From assembly GCF_910592395.1 (NCBI RefSeq), contig NC_088317.1, positions 2,852,001 to 2,916,000 of the forward strand: a stretch of DNA of 64,000 bases, in the 5' to 3' direction. Position 1 is the first letter of the stretch, and every line of letters starts with the position of its first letter. Below the pieces are notes generated by a model that was not told where the DNA came from, made no database searches, and saw only the letters and a program-made list of their open reading frames with translations. Shown piece by piece: positions 11,936 through 25,475 of the stretch. The position numbers were made by a program, and so were the translations under genes. This stretch comes from Lineus longissimus. Taxonomy: Eukaryota; Nemertea; Pilidiophora; Heteronemertea; Lineidae.

Positions 11936-14900
11936 TCACCGTGTGTACTTCTTGATAGTCTTTTCAGTTTCCTGTTTTAGTTCCTCAATGTGAGAGTCTA
12001 TCAGCTTTTCTAATTCTTTCGCTCGTTCTTGCTCCTCCTGGAGAAATCGTGTTGAAACCGATGCACGAGAACTAGGCCGCTGAAAAAAGATAGAGATATC
12101 CGTCAAATATCATGAGCAACAAATATCAACGAGAGACAAGAAGGACTTTGTCATATTCGTAATAAAAGTAGTCCTCAATTTCCTCACTATTTAACCATAA
12201 GTTGTGCATCTCATTGGAGTGGGGTAGTGGCAACACCAGCACCTCTGAGGTCCTGGGTTCAATTCCTACTAAACTCATTGAAAAAGAGAGAACCAATTAT
12301 TGAACTTTACGCTCTCTTAACACTTCTTGGGAAGAAACTGCTTACCTCCGTATCTGAGTGATCACTCAGGGAGAACCTGTGTTCTAGTCCGCCGGCATCC
12401 AGCCCGAGCATCGACAGACTCCGACTATCTGGCTCATTGTGACTTGCTGCTAATCTCGACTGTTCCAACATCGGACTCCTTCTCGATATACCCGCATCTG
12501 GCGGCGGACGCGGACTAGCATTCCTACTCCCATTCCGACTCCCGCCTTGTTTTATTTTTCCGTCATTTTGTCCATGCACTAGATTAGATTCCTGAGGTAG
12601 CCAGTCTTTAGGCGAGACCCGTTTCAATGGGGACTCGTCAAAGTGTACAGAAGGACCCTCCACTTTCGTGGATGGCGACTTTCCTATCACAATTGGGGAA
12701 CTAGACCGCCCGCCATAGGCACGTTCCGTGTTCTCAACATTCTCAAATGGACTATACAATGAACGCTCCTCACTATGGTTCCCATTTAGATTGATAGTTG
12801 GATTTAGATTTGAATCCGAGGAATAAACTTTCGGCCTTGTCCCGTCAACAGCAAGAGTGTTCTGATCACTAGCACCATCCTGGGCATTCAAACTGTAAAG
12901 GTTTTCATCCGGACTGAAGCGCACATGGCCACTTTTACTCTGTCGTTGCTCCAGTTGGTCGGCACTTTTTGAGTTCTGGGCGTCGATGGCAGCGCCCGAC
13001 TGACGCAATCTTGGTGTCACCATGTGGCTACGATTGGAGCGATTCGGAGAGTTGACAATACTGTCTATGTCACCGACAAAGCTCGACATGACACTGTTCT
13101 GACCAACCATACCTACAAGTAAATGAATAAAATTTATAATTCATATTATGTTGGTACACATCACTTGTGGGTTTACAATGAAATCCCAAGACTTATGACA
13201 CTTATAGTAATGTGTTTTTTCGCTCAGTTTTTAGTGCATTGCCATGGACATCTCTGTGATACCTGCATAACATTTCTACCAGGCTGTGCTGAAAACCAAG
13301 GGCACCAAGTCATATGAAAATAAATTCTAACAATTCAACCACATACGTTTAAATGAGTCCTCTTTGTGAGTGATATCTTGCTGGAGCTTTTGCTTCTCTC
13401 GCTGTAATCCCTGAATCTCCGATTCATAGCGTCTTGCCGTCTCCTCAAGTTGTTCACGCATTGCCTCCAACTTCTGGTTGTGCTCACGTTGCAGTTCTTT
13501 GTACCGCCTGAAATAGGAATAGCATGGATTATCACATTCAGCAGACGGACAGCTCTCTTGCATAGAAACTTGCCTCATACATTCTCCACGGGCCATTTTA
13601 GCTACACTGTTCCTCCACAACACAAATTCTGCCTAATTTTTGTGGGTTTACAGCTTACACCTCCTCATGCTAAGGATAGAGAGTGGATACATGCACCACT
13701 TGAACTTGGAGGTCACAGCACTGACTAGCTTTACTTATGCGAGTCAAGGCACCCAAACCAGCACTACACCATCCTCCAGAAGATTAGTAAAACATACCTT
13801 TCATCATTCTCCCTGAGGTCGTGTACAGATCTATCTGTCTCCTCTCTGGCAATCTGCTGCTTCTGGCGATGGCTCTGCTCCATTAGGTGAAGCTCGTCCT
13901 GCAGGCTGTCCATCTGCTGGTAGAGGTCCCGTTTCTCTTGCTGAAAGTCAAATCAAGAAAGTCAGAAATCATCAAAAATGACTCCACACGTGACTCATGT
14001 GGCTTGTTCAGTAAAGGCCTGAGAGATATTTCTGTTTCCAATCAATGTTTAACCAACCTTCATTATCAAGAGTCAAACAAGAAGTGGGTCTAGCTTTGCA
14101 AGGACCTCTGGTAAAAAGATCAAATTCAATATGAATGCCAGACAGAAGCTCGGTGAAGACCACTGCCTGGAAACAACCAATGGCATGGTCACTCGCTAAT
14201 TAACTTGTATTTCACAGTGCAAGACTCGCTAATTAACTTGTATTTCACAGTGCAAGACTCGCTAATTAACTTGTATTTCACAGTGCAAGACTCGCTAATT
14301 AACTTGTATTTCACAGTGCAAGACTCGCTAATTAACTTGTATTTCACAGTGCAAGACTCGCTAATTAACTTGTATTTCACAGTGCTGACACTTTTAATTG
14401 TTGCTAATTGCCTTTGTCTTAATCAAACACTTTCTCATTCATCAGCTTCAGGCAATTCTAACACTTCCACGTTTCATGACAAGCATGGGAAACTGTAATT
14501 GCAATTGCCCATCTGACTTTTCTCAAACAATACACTTAGTACTGAACCCTACCTCTAGTTTTGAGACAGATAAAGAATAAGCATTCTGTAACTCCTTGAG
14601 GTGAGCTTCAGCCTCCATCACGTCGGCATTGCTCTGAATCTGTTTGAGGGCCGTCTGTCGTAGGTGGCGATTCTCTAACCGCAGGGCCTCCAGCTGAGCA
14701 TTTGCGACCTGAAATAACATTCATCGTCGGTGAGGTAAGGTCCAGGTTCATCTGGCATTGTCCTGTGGTTACAATTGTTGGTCTGCTTCATACAATCCAT
14801 TGCCTCAAATCTGGGATGGACCCCAAATTTGCATCTCTGGATTTGCTGAAACACTTTAGAGAAGTGACGTTCCAGACTTCAAACAGGATTTTCCGTACCT

Positions 14901-17900
14901 TATTGCTTACACAAGTGTAGGTATCTCACATACATGTACTAGATAAATGTGTCAACTTCTACGACCTCAAGTAACAGTCCATACCTGCAATTCAGCTGCC
15001 CTCCGCTCAAACTTTTCATTCTCCTCCCGCATCTGTCGTTCACCAAGCGTGACTTTCTCACCCAGCCCAGCCATCGCAATGGTCCGCTTGTGCAACTCTG
15101 CTGCCTGATTGGACATCTCCAGTCTCAACCCGGCCACCTCCGAGGCTCGAGCAGCCTCCGACATTGAAAGCTGCTCCTTCAGCTGCAGAGTAGAGAAAAC
15201 GATGTGTCACAAGTTTGACATGACATTTTTTTTATCATAGCATTTTTATAACAGCCCAATTTAGTGTAACAGCCCAAGCATCCAAAAGCCTCCCACTCTG
15301 TGAGTCCCATCTCAGTCCTTACCTTGGTCACCTCAGAGTTTAGTTTCTTTATCTCCACCCCATCAATCAAACTCATCTCCTCAGCCTTCGATTTAAACTT
15401 CTCTTGTAAGTCAGCGTAATCCTCTTGACTTTGTCTTATCTTATTCTGTAACCGGGAGATTTCTTCGTTAAGCCGCCTCTCGTTTTTCTTGTAAGCTCTG
15501 GAATGTGAGAAATCCAAGGTGAGCAAATTTCATTCTGTGGGGCTCTGTGGCGGAACTCTAACGGACAGCCAACTTCAATACCGAAAAACAGGCTGACTGT
15601 CCAGTATGCATCTCAAATGTTTCAAACGCAGAAGAAGAAGAAGGCTAACTTTGAAATCTTACTTGATATCTGACTTGACCTGTTTCACTTCATCCTGTAG
15701 CTGGCCAATGTACTCGGAATGTTCTTTTCTATCGTGCATCTCAAATGACCTGAAAATGAACAATTCAGTACAAAATTTAACTGACGAGTTGAAACAGAAA
15801 AGACAGATTGCATTTAAATTTCTGTTTTGTGTAAAGGTTGCGATTTCTGGGTGCCTTTCATACTCTGACAACAGAACAGGGCCCAGCAATCCAGCACAGG
15901 CCGGACAGGGGTGGATATAGGACGGGCGTGGATGAGGGCAGGGGGTAAAGTAAGGTAAGTGTAGAGAACTGTTATCAACTTACTGTATAATCTCCTCCTT
16001 CTCCATGAGCACCTGTTCCATGTTATTAAACTCTTGTGCCCGGTGATGCTGGTCATCTTCAACCATCTTTAAAATGTCATCCTTTTTCTGAATTTCCACT
16101 TTCTGTCTTGCAACGTCATCCTCCAGATTCTGAAAAATAGTATTGCCACCATCATAATAAGTAATATCTCAGCCTTTTGACGCTACCAGATCGTGACGTT
16201 TTTGCAATGCCATAAGATGGGGGTGACAATGGCCTACAGTCGAGTGAAAATGTCTATCATAATTTACTTACAATAATAATTTTCTTTGATTCTCTGAGTT
16301 CCTTTTCCACAAAATCTTTCTCGTCTAAAACGCGTCTTTGAACCATCACTGTATCATCAAGTGACGACTTCAATTTTTCTATTTGAGATTCCTGAAAAGA
16401 CAAAAGTGCAACTTAGGACAAGTTTGCATCATCAATATATTCAGACTGGGCAGGCGACCAAGATCAAGCAATCAAAGTGTGTGGGGGGAGGGCATCTTAA
16501 ATTGATCATTTTAGTTGAACAGGGCTTTAGAAACAGGACATTGCAAAGAATGTTATCACTGAGTTATATGTTGTCAGGGCATCAACTTGCCCAGACTGGC
16601 AAGTCTGTGCCACAGATCTGAGAGTTTGAGAGGGCCAACATTGAACACAGTAAAGCAGAAAGAAAGCCTGAGTACAACATGGAGGGCCTACCTGTGCCTG
16701 TAACGTATCCTTTGCTCTCTCTAACTGCCCCTCGAGTTGAGCTATTTGTGTTTTTAAGTTGTATTCCGTGTTGTCTAGTATTTGTCTTCGTTTGTCCAAC
16801 TGTGACTGGAAACCTACCGCTTGTTGCTGAAAGAGAAAAAAGAAGAATGGTAAAATTCAGGGAAGGAAGACATTAAGATGCAATCGACAATCACTGATGT
16901 GTCTGAAAACTGCTGTAAACTGCGTAACGTTCACGAACCGAAAAGTTTGCCAACTTGCTCATTTTTCATTTCTTTCAGACTTACCTGTATAAGATCACAT
17001 TTTTCTGCATATGTCCGTTTTTGCGAATCTAAACTTTCTATTTGTTTTTCATAATTTCTCCTCTGAAGATCCCAGTCCTTTGCTTTATGTCGGTATTCCT
17101 GGAAATTCAAATGTAGAAACATTAGTTAGTAAGAACACATGAAATGTTGCTACTGATCAGCTGGTAGATGTGAGGGTCATATCACCCAAGAGGGCACATT
17201 TCTCTAATCAGTTTTGTAAAATATCACAGTCTAAAAAATGGTTTTAGGCCAAAAATTAGGCGTACAGGTACGCCCATTCAAAGTCACTTGGTAGTTTTCA
17301 GCAATGACATCATTTATTGTCTTCTGCTTGATTGTAATCTGTGAGAGGATGACTGGAAATTCAAATGTAGAAACATTAGTAAGAACACATGAAATGTTAC
17401 TAATGATCAGCTGGTAGATGTGAGGGTCATATCACCCAAGAGGGCACATTTCTCTAATCAGTTTTGTAACATATCACAGTCTAAAAAACGGTTTTGGGCC
17501 AAAAATGAGGCGTACAGGTACGCCAATTCAAAGTCACTTGGTAGTTTTCAGCAATGACATCATTTATTGTCCTCTGCTTGATTGTAATCTGTGAGATGAT
17601 GACATCACAATGTCGACATTGAATCAAGCCTACGACTGCCTAGTTAAGAATTCGACCATCTCAGAACTGACTCGTCACAACCAATCTTGCCCAATGGTAA
17701 AACTACTCACTTCTACTTTTGATTGCAGTCGCTGAATCTCAGTAAAACTATCCTGCAGTTCCGTGGACGTCTTATTCTTCTCTTTCTGTGCTTCCTTCGA
17801 ATTCTTGGAATGCTTCTTCTGTAACTTCTCATAGTCTTTCTTTATGTTGACCAACTCGTTCTTACACTGTGTCAACTGGTGTTCATATTCTGAAACCATT

Positions 17901-19227
17901 TCGCGCTGTGCTCGCTCCATACCGTCCACCTGTTGTCTCAGCTGACCGATCTGAAAGTGAAGACAATGATGAGACTGTTGCCAAAGTATGGTGGGACTGA
18001 GGCGTTCTGAACTTGTACTACCGTTAACACCAAAATGCATGAGGGGTGGAGTTCTTATTTTTTGTTCTTTCGATATTGGGGACTATCCTGCCATGGCTTG
18101 AAGGTTACTAGTCCAGCTCAGGGTGTGACCATATTTTCAATTGAGAGTAATTCTCTCTCAACCTCACATCAGATCATACCACAAAGATATTTCAAGGATC
18201 TACCTTTTCAATATATGCCCCAAAGTAGAATATGGAAGACAATGTCAGTTTCTGAAACAACTTAAACTTGAACAAATCTGAAACAGGGACATGAGGAAGA
18301 CATTTGAACATCGTACCCATGGTACAAAATTAGCACAACAATAAAAGTCTATCACACAATCAGTGGTTCTGACCATACCTCTCTGTGTTTCTGTTCAATG
18401 GTCGCTCTCTGCATCATAGTCTCCTTCTCCCTCATCTCCAGCTTTGCCTCGAGGCCCTGCAGATCTCTCTCCCACTCCAGCTTCTTATTCTGCACCATGA
18501 TATCGATCTGCTTCATCAGCTCCTGCAACTCTGCCTCACACGTTGACATCAGTTGGCCGTTCCAGGGAAACCTGAAGACAGAAATTTCGCATTCGAACTC
18601 TGTAAATCTGAAACTTGCATACGTAAAGCTGGTTGAATAGAACTACTATAATCATTCCAGAAGACAAACGTATCATCATCATGCTGTCCCTGTTCCTAAT
18701 AATAGTAATGATATTTGATGATGCCAAGACAATTTGTAAACGCGTTGCATGCGCATCCTCCCAGCCAGTCAACATGTTGTTGGTTGAGAAAAGCTGTATT
18801 AAACCGGTCTTCTGTTGGAAATGACAGTACTCTCGATAACATCATGATTCATAACCCAGGATGTACAGCTACTCTTGAACCGAAATCATCAAGAACATGT
18901 TCCCCTAGGAGTTTTTGATAAAAAGAAAACGTCTTCCTTACCTCTGACACAATGCAAGAATACCCTCAACATTCTGCTGGAACAGTTTACTGACGTTAGT
19001 CCCATCATCCATTGCCGCGATCACGGGCGCCCAGATACCCAGATCACGTTCACCGGTAAACTGACCAGCAGCCAATTCTCCATAGACCTCTAAACAAATA
19101 GCCCAACTGCGGCAGAAACTGTCTTGACTTTTGGCGGCATTTCTTAGAACACTATTGACTTTACACAAACACACTACCTGTTAGACGTTTGTAGGTCTCC
19201 CCAAATACTGTTGAATCCGCGATCCAT
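11936..19227 (-). CDS. CEP63: CEP63/DEUP1-family centriole duplication protein, complete, 997 residues
   Basis: CEP63 and its vertebrate paralogue DEUP1 scaffold centriole duplication by recruiting CEP152 at the mother centriole or deuterosome. Sixteen exons join in phase to 2994 bases: 19227-19178, 19106-18942, 18571-18379, 17950-17711, 17098-16985, 16826-16692, 16391-16272, 16129-15984, 15749-15663, 15497-15323, 15182-14985, 14708-14553, 13940-13798, 13507-13347, 13112-12346 and 12079-11936. The diagnostic block CEAELQELMKQIDIMVQNKK (from residue 83) is nearly identical to human CEP63. The C-terminus STRFLQEEQERAKELEKLID matches the CEP63/DEUP1 tail. Between them lies continuous coiled coil, then a Ser/Pro-rich segment encoded by the 767-base exon with many Ser-Pro sites. 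It is longer than human CEP63 (about 700) or DEUP1 (about 600). The first exon codes a conserved-looking start, MDRGFNSIWGDL. A non-duplicated ortholog of both vertebrate genes is the best reading. Confidence 0.9.
14192..14384. repeat. 33-bp minisatellite, six near-identical copies, in a CEP63 intron
   Basis: The unit CTCGCTAATTAACTTGTATT plus 13 further bases starts at 14192, 14225, 14258, 14291, 14324 and 14357. The copies show no visible divergence. Because 33 is a multiple of three, the array stays open in frames on both strands, giving artificial 11-residue repeats. It lies in the intron between the exons ending at 13940 and starting at 14553, so it is not coding. Confidence 0.92.
17099..17600. 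repeat. Tandem duplication of about 250 bp that copied a splice acceptor
   Basis: Bases 17099-17350 recur from 17353 to about 17600 with only a few differences (a 4-base TTAG indel and scattered substitutions). Each copy begins with CTGGAAATTCAAATGTAGAA, which on the minus strand is the pyrimidine tract and CAG acceptor of the CEP63 exon 17098-16985. The gene therefore has a real acceptor at 17099 and a decoy at about 17353. The high identity points to a recent event or a segregating variant. Confidence 0.88.
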
Positions 19228-22200
19228 TTTCACGACTTTAGAGCGTCATTGGCTCTGCAAGTAGAAAGGGTGAGGCTGGGTTAATAATGATGGGGTAGAC
19301 AAACATCGAGATGATCAACATGAAATCAGATATGTTGGGTCAGGAGAGGTGAAAAACTAAATTCTTGCATTTGTGCTGAAATATTTGACACAGAGATCTT
19401 CTCAAATTAGCCTTTAATTATCTTCCTCTTATCATTTTCATATCTTGTAATGACAAGGTCCCTGTGAACACCCAGTCCTTTACCTGGCTCTTGAACGTGT
19501 TAGATTATCTAGAATATATCTTTTTGAACATTGTGCAACAAAACTGAACAAGTAACCAGCCTCGCTGAAGCCATATTAGTATTCAAGATCTTATTTTTCA
19601 AAGATAGTGAACTAGATACAATACAACAGTCACTGTTATATTATCATGTCAACATGGCCATGAATTTTTTTAATTGCTTTGATAGCATGTACATGAACAA
19701 CATGAAAATTGAATTTTTTACAGAGGCATGAATGAAAAGGTCAAATTTGAATGCTGGATATTTGCTCCTTGTTCCATTGACACTAATGTACAGAGCGCCA
19801 TTTTTCTGCATTCATTTTTCTTGCATTCTCCATGACCTCTTTAAAGATAATAATGCCTCAAAACGTGACTTATAATTCAACTGATTTCTTTTAAATTTCT
19901 ATCAAACACCAGGCATGGCTGACATGAAAAGGAAAACTCTCATTGTCCTTGGCATAGTCAAATTTTCAATTTGATAAAATTTATGCTTTGGTGCACTGAC
20001 TGAACAAGTGAAAGTTCAGGACCAATTTGCAAGGACATTGAACTAGAGAAGATTTTGAATTGCGGGAGATAAAAAGATTCAAATTGAGACAGTATTTAGA
20101 TCATCTTCTGTGGTAGCTTTGTCTAGTTACCAGCAGCTCGGGGCAGGTTTTATAGAAGCATAAAAGAAACTCCTTAAAATTTTATATTGAATTTTAGACA
20201 ACATTGTATTAATACTTTCTTGGTGGATTTTTGTCTTATCCAATTGGGAGTGTACTGCTTAGTATAATGGTAAACTTGGTAGATTGACAGGTATCAAATT
20301 CTTGGGCTAATTCACCAAGGTGGGAAGCAATAGTCATACTTCCTGACGACAACTCCACATTAATTGCCGTAGGCTTTGGCTATAATAGACAGATCATCCA
20401 CTGTTTACCCTTCCCGCAGCAGAAACGAAAATGTTTGCGTAAGCTCATTGTCATGTTTGAAGAAGCGGGGATAGGTGAGGCCAACAATGGGACTGACCCC
20501 TGCATGATGTCTCCAAATATTTGAGAAATTGATCTCGTGATGTCATATTGTGATGGAGTGTGTGTAAACGAGACGATTTTTCCATCATCCTTTTGACGAA
20601 TTGCAGAAAAAGTGTCACGACAGATGTCTACAGGAAATAAAGAAGTGGGATGAAGTGAGCAACGTGCATGCACTACCGTAGATGAACATCTCAAGGGAAA
20701 CCTCCAGCCCAATGAGGTTCATTGGATCACCTCTGACAAATTGATGGTCTAATATCAGATAAGGAGATATCCTTTTCAACGCCATTGACCCCTGGCCATC
20801 TTCTGCAACTCCTGGCAGGTGTGTGGTCCTATTTTTGGCCTCACAACAACCAATTCCAACCTAACATGGAAGAATCGTCTGTACATTTCCATACACAACA
20901 CCTTCTCAATGTACAGGTGTTGACAATAATAAACTTGTGAAATGGAAAACAAAGGCGGGTTGTGTCCCTTTGTCAAGAGGTCAGGGTTTGGTGATAAAAG
21001 CGGCCATGAAAGGCACATCATGATTTAGGTCACAACTCTCAAGATTTATGTTTAACCACAGTTTGGACAGTTGGTTTAGGGATGCATCTTGAGAAACTGA
21101 GCTCCGTCATGTCCGTAGCAGTCACGCTTGGTTGATAACCATCAACGGTACAGAGAATGAGCAGCAGCCTTAGTCAAAATATCTACATAAACTCCTTCAG
21201 AAAGTCATCTTACTTCAACCATTCTGGTGCACTCTTCTGGAATTTTGAGGTTCTTGTGATCTCAGAGCCTAGTGTGAGATGATGACCAACTGTACAAGAT
21301 CCTCAGACTGTCGGAAACTGCACGTGATCACAGATGAGGCCAACTGCTCAGCTGTAATCCACCAGTTCAGTAAGGTCTCATCACTGACAACGTTGGAGTA
21401 AAGTGACGTGTCTTACATAGTCGACAAGAATCAGAGCATGAACCAGCGCTGGTCAAACAATGCAACAACAAGTCTCAACTTTCAAAAGAAGAGAAAGAAA
21501 TCAAGCACTTTTGCGATAAGAAAGCTGTCTCAAACATATTAGAGTGGCCGGGGTTGAAGGAGAGGCAAAACATGGTATTTTCTCATCAAAGGTTACTGGG
21601 CATGTCATTGTCAGGGTATCACCGGGATGTGGACATCAGCACGGCAAGGGGTCTGATATAAACGTCATTTCCTTTGAATAGGCAAGGCAACAGTTTACTT
21701 GAGACTGCCTTATCAACTCTTCATCTGACTTTGAACAAAATTACAGAAAATTGTGTGTGAAGGACTGTGCGTGAGTGAGTGAACATTTTATGTATCCTCA
21801 ACTTTGAGGGTTTATAGGAAGGATAGCCAATGTCAAGGCATAAGAGAGAGAAAGGGGATCTGTACAATGCCCTGTGACTTCGACTCTCAGTAAGCAATTT
21901 TGCAATAATTCTGACGCCTTCAACATCCCAAATCCTGCTAGAATACCTTTTTAATTCATAAAAAACAATGAAGACCACAATACCTGTAGAAGTCAAACAA
22001 TAACTTACTGAGTTAAAGTGCATGTAGGTGCATCTGGCAATCCTGGGGAAACCTACAGAATCCAAATTCGCCTGATAACAGAACCAAGAGCAGCAGCCAA
22101 TCTCAAGTCAATGGTCATTGTTGCATCTCAACAGAGAAAGGACTCATGTCACCATGGATCGCTGGTTCACAATGTCAAAGCAATGATGAAATATTGTTAC

Positions 22201-23753
22201 TGTGGCTATAAAAAGGAGCCAGGGCATTGTGTCAATGGACGGTAACTTATTAAGATGATGACAGGCTTTCATTTCAACGCCTGTGTGAGAGAATATGGCC
22301 ATCGCTTATTAACATCACAGTAACCTGTTAAGAAATTTGAATTCCCGCTGTCACCGCAGAGTTGGCTTTGAGTGCCATGCATATTTTAATGTTTTTAGAT
22401 ACTGTAATCCACAGAGTTTTAGCAATTTGCAGATATTTCCTTTAAAAAATTGGGATCCCAAACCCTTGTGCGTCAAGAAGCAATTTTTGAGCTGTGGCCT
22501 GATCGTTACCTAATTTCAATCTCACAAGTGCAGGTCTGGCTTTGTGGATGCATGATTACCTGGCCTAAATGGTATAATACAAGGGCAGTTAATTCTATTA
22601 GAACACAATTAGCTGAGGATTAGACCTTGAATTGTTCAAATTCAACAAATTGGACCTGGTCCCAGGAGGTACACACCTCATGCTCCTGGCCTTAGGAGCT
22701 CTAAGTCAATACAGATGTATGAGGAAGCTAGGAAATTGGATAAGACGACAACACAGGGTTCAAGACAACATGGTCAAAATAATGGTTTGCCTTTTGTGCA
22801 GAATAAAAATGATACTGATTTCTGGAAAGGTAATGACACGTCGAGTCGAAATCTAGTCTAGTCCTACTATCATCATGAAAGTCTCAATAGTTAGCAAACT
22901 ACCCTCTAGGTTTTTTCAGGCCGAAGTCACATATGTATCGATTTCGATAAGAGGCCTATGACAATTGACATTGTATGATGAAGCCTATGATTGACTATTT
23001 TTGTTGATTTGATGTCAGTCATCTCCACTATGCTGTTTTATTGTTGTCATCGGCTGAGTGAACGATGGTGATGGCTGCAACTGGCAGCGATGGCTGCAGC
23101 TGGTCTGGTTGACGTTGTTTTTATTGCGATGATGCAAAAAAAAACAACGCCAACAACACAACACCAACACTGCAACAGTATCAACTAATCCTGAATCATG
23201 TACGGTATTGAAATTATTCCAGGAGTGCCAAACATTGACAAGAAGCTATGGTGAAAATTTTAACTCGACAGGTGCACTATCTCACTATGTACTGTAGAAG
23301 AACTTCCATGAAAATGCACTCACAACAATAATGCATGTAAAAATGTTGCACATGCACATGATGCATGCAAAATGTACACAATGGATAGGATAACAATAAT
23401 AAACAATAGAAAATCAGCCCTGAATCGATATGAAATCGGCTATAACCGGTGTTGGCAACAACATTAAAGTAATCTACTTACTTGGCAGTTGTATTATCGC
23501 ACAATCGGAATTCTTTTTGCATACAAATTGAGGTAAAACAACACAAAAGTTACAAAAACTTTTGAAACCCCACGCTAACGTAAAGCGATTCTCAATGTCG
23601 TAAAACGAATTGCGGTTTGTTGGAGCGAAACCACTGGGTCGAAAAGGTCAGGGAGCGAAACGACCGGCGCTGGGAGGAAACCCTATACAATTTTCCAGGA
23701 AGTCACCTTCTGCTGTCACTTTTTCACTGTTTTAGAGAAAATAAAGCATCAGA
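19228..23753. other. Intergenic region between divergent CEP63 and COMMD2
   Basis: CEP63 starts leftward at 19227 and COMMD2 starts rightward at 23754. The roughly 4.5 kb between them should hold both promoters. A reverse-strand CAG just upstream of the CEP63 ATG (near 19255) could be a 5' UTR intron acceptor. I see no exon with good splice sites and coding character. Open frames such as 21721-22065 lack recognisable content. Confidence 0.5.
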
Positions 23754-25475
23754 ATGTTGCTTGTGTTAGATGATGTCCACAAGCAACATCTGCAGTACAT
23801 AACAGAAGTCAGCGTTGATGGTAAAATCATTTGATCGATTGAAACTTCATAAAAAACCGAAGAAGAAAACTAAGATTAAGAAATTCCCTCCCCTCAGCCT
23901 CAAAGCCCCTGCATGGCCCCTGGCCTCCCCTAGGCTAGGCCCTGCCCTCACTGGGGGGCCTGTCCTGGAAGAGGTCACATCAATGACGGTGATCAATATT
24001 GTGTCGCTCAACTCGGTCTTGCTTTCCATCTACCACGTAGGAGTACAAAAGCCGTAAAGTACTAGGCCCCTAAATCACACTTACTCGTGTAATGTGGAGA
24101 GGTAAAGCCTGTATCCACCTTAGCTATGGTTTCCAGTTCATGCTAACAATTTGTGATCCACTGCCGCCCTGATATTGTTAATCTTTGCTTAATGTTCTTG
24201 TTCTTTTCAGTGTTGGCAGAGTTCTGTCGGATGTCTGTTGAGTTTATCAAGAAAGGTGCTAACCCCAAAGTTTACCAAGGTGCTGCGCGTAAGTATAACA
24301 ACCATGGCAAGGCCTTGGTCAAAGGCTATCAATGATTGTAAAGCTTTGTTTTGAACACAGCGGTCCTTAGTTGCAAATGTTGACTTTGAGTTCTTCTTGA
24401 AATAGAAATTTACCTTGCTTTACTCCTTAAGTTTTAGCTGTGAAATGTGGAGGTTATAATTGATAAAAGCGATATCAGTACTGGGCTATTCTATTTGAAT
24501 TTATGTTCATTCACACCCATTTCCTTTCAGAGAAACTAGGAGTAGAAGTGCACATTGTTCAACATGGTATCCAGGGTCTAATGCATTTGTTGGAAGAGAG
24601 TTCTAGACTGTTGGTAAGAAACATTTGACCATTTGTATATACCCCTGTGATAAAGAAATCCTCTCCCATTCCCACTGGTGATGGACATATCTTAGTAATT
24701 GCTGGCTAAGAAAGACTTGTCGGCATAGGGAGACTTGTCATTACCTTAAAAAATCCAGCACTTGTATTACATAAGTTGTAGGTGTCAATATTAATATGAG
24801 CTAGACTGTATGGACAAAAATATCCTTCCATGTTACAGTTGAATGACATTGATTTCCAAGATTCCATCATGACGATAGGATTCAGTGAAGAGTTGAAGGA
24901 GGTGTTGTTCCAGTCTTATCTCGAGTCCAGACATGACATCCGCAAGATTCTGTGCGAGATGTCCATGGACTTACCTCACTATAAGAACCTGGAGTGGAGG
25001 TTAGATATCCAGGTGAGTACTATTTTGATCATCGTTGAATGGCACTTTAAAGTAGGGGTTTTGAGTATCGATGAGAATTTTGGTTCTCTTTCTATAGCAT
25101 GTTTGACATGATGTTTCAACCAGTCGTTCCGAGGCCATTTTCACGCAATGCAGTGGTTAAGGATTTATGTTGGTCTTCAAAAATAATGAGACGTCAGTAA
25201 ATACAAGAAGTCGTCCTCATACTTTTCATGAGAATGTGTCAAATTTTGTGTCTCAAGGTTTTTTTCGATAATTTCAGGTCGCAAGCCGTTCCCTCAGACA
25301 CCAGACAAATCCAATCATATTGTTGAAGCTTCTGACTCAAGATGGTGACACCGAGGAATCTACAGTTCTCCAAACGGATCCAGTTAACCTCATTCATATG
25401 ACTAATGTGTTGGAGAATGCTTTGCAGGAACTGAAATCGGCACATTGTCGCAGGATCGTACGAAATATAAAGTAA
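23754..25475 (+). CDS. COMMD2: COMM domain-containing protein 2, complete, 199 residues
   Basis: COMMD2 is a subunit of the Commander/CCC complex, which works with retriever in endosomal recycling. Five exons join in phase to exactly 600 bases: 23754-23820, 24211-24288, 24531-24613, 24839-25012 and 25278-25475. The protein is 199 residues, the same as the human protein as I recall it. It starts MLLVLDDVHKQHLQYI, matching the human MLLELSEEHKEHLAFL register. It then has GANPKVYQGAA (HN domain), DFQDS...GFSEEL, and the COMM-domain segment HNLEWRLD-like (here NLEWRLDIQVASRSLRHQ). It ends HCRRIVRNIK, as in vertebrates. The reading frame, length and both termini agree, so the call is firm. An ATTAAA follows the stop within about 10 bases, too close to be the likely poly(A) signal. 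Confidence 0.97.

Noticed and set aside
12215-12280. B-box-like GGTTCAATTCC in a CEP63 intron
   Set aside because: The surrounding bases do not fold into a cloverleaf (no paired acceptor or T-stem). It may be a SINE relic but is not supported as a tRNA gene.
14189-14380. Repetitive open frames on both strands (11-residue repeats)
   Set aside because: They are a by-product of the 33-base minisatellite in a CEP63 intron, not a protein.
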